A DNA stretch of 6,204 bases from Thalassospiraceae bacterium (lineage in GTDB: Bacteria > Pseudomonadota > Alphaproteobacteria > Rhodospirillales > Magnetovibrionaceae). A program made the position numbers and the translations under genes. Of this stretch, positions 6,068 through 6,204 are shown piece by piece; position 1 is the first letter of the stretch; every line of letters starts with the position of its first letter. The notes beneath the pieces were generated by a model. It searched no databases and was not told the DNA's origin. It was given only the letters and a program-made list of their open reading frames with translations. Where the stretch lies: positions 1-6,204 of the forward strand of contig DAOWFB010000071.1 of NCBI GenBank assembly GCA_030638205.1, written 5' to 3'.

Positions 6068-6097
6068 ACTCTAAAGGGTGGGACGGAATTACTTCAA
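6068..6097 (-). promoter_or_regulatory. Weak candidate promoter for tpiA
   Basis: On the minus strand TTGAAG (6097-6092) and TAGAGT (6073-6068) are separated by 18 bp, each matching consensus at four of six positions. The leader would be about 70 bases. A plus-strand TATACT (6065-6070) overlaps the -10 but has no good partner. This is the best pair I could find, not a confident call. Confidence 0.25.
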
Positions 6098-6204
6098 AGG
6101 CTTGCAGGCTTGGAAGTGCGCTCCTATTATGCGCCAAATATTTTCATAAACCATTGTCGGGGCGCACATAGACAGAAAAGTGCAAAGTGTCCCGGCACCA
6201 TCCA

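Larger units (their letters stand above)
5991..6204. other. Upstream region of tpiA with no supportable gene
   Basis: These 214 bases hold no convincing coding sequence on either strand. A short open stretch runs in from the right edge on each strand, but neither has a recognisable sequence or start. The region contains the tpiA ribosome binding site (6000-6004), an AT-rich palindrome, two adjacent 8-bp repeats AGGCTTG[C/G] (6098-6113) and a weak tpiA promoter candidate. Confidence 0.6.

Noticed and set aside
6125..6204. Short open frames entering from the right edge on both strands
   Set aside because: They are too short, with no start or family resemblance. A divergent peptidyl-prolyl isomerase gene is common upstream of tpiA in this class, but nothing here shows it.

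Overview
This window is a conserved housekeeping cluster from a Gram-negative bacterium, most likely an alphaproteobacterium. Three things point there. First, the gene order tpiA-secG-pyrG-kdsA-eno-ftsB is characteristic of that class. Second, the FtsB-like protein has the alphaproteobacterial-style segment LRPDSLDPDMLEERAR. Third, kdsA implies a Kdo-containing LPS outer membrane. Base composition looks moderate in GC, with AT-rich gaps. I cannot place it below class level. All seven genes lie on the minus strand and all look intact.

Layout in transcription order (right to left): 6204-5991 is an upstream region with no supportable gene but with a weak promoter candidate and an AT-rich palindrome. 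tpiA (5990-5226) follows, ending inside a 12-bp tandem repeat. A 159-bp gap with an inverted repeat leads to secG (5066-4740). A strong intrinsic terminator (4702-4669) closes this unit. A new promoter immediately before pyrG (4600-2975) then starts a tight run: pyrG, kdsA (12-bp gap), eno (20 bp), ftsB (67 bp) and an antibiotic-biosynthesis-monooxygenase-like small protein (6 bp), ending at base 5.

The genes link central metabolism to envelope building and division. TpiA and enolase are glycolytic enzymes, and enolase makes the PEP that KdsA consumes. CTP synthase makes the CTP needed to activate Kdo and phospholipid head groups. SecG assists protein export, and FtsB belongs to the divisome. 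The last small protein is the only one of unclear function.

I found no mobile element, CRISPR array, RNA gene or clearly novel system. The items most worth a second look are regulatory or micro-evolutionary: the in-frame 12-bp repeat across the tpiA stop codon, and a pyrG promoter placed so close to the ATG that the transcript may be leaderless.
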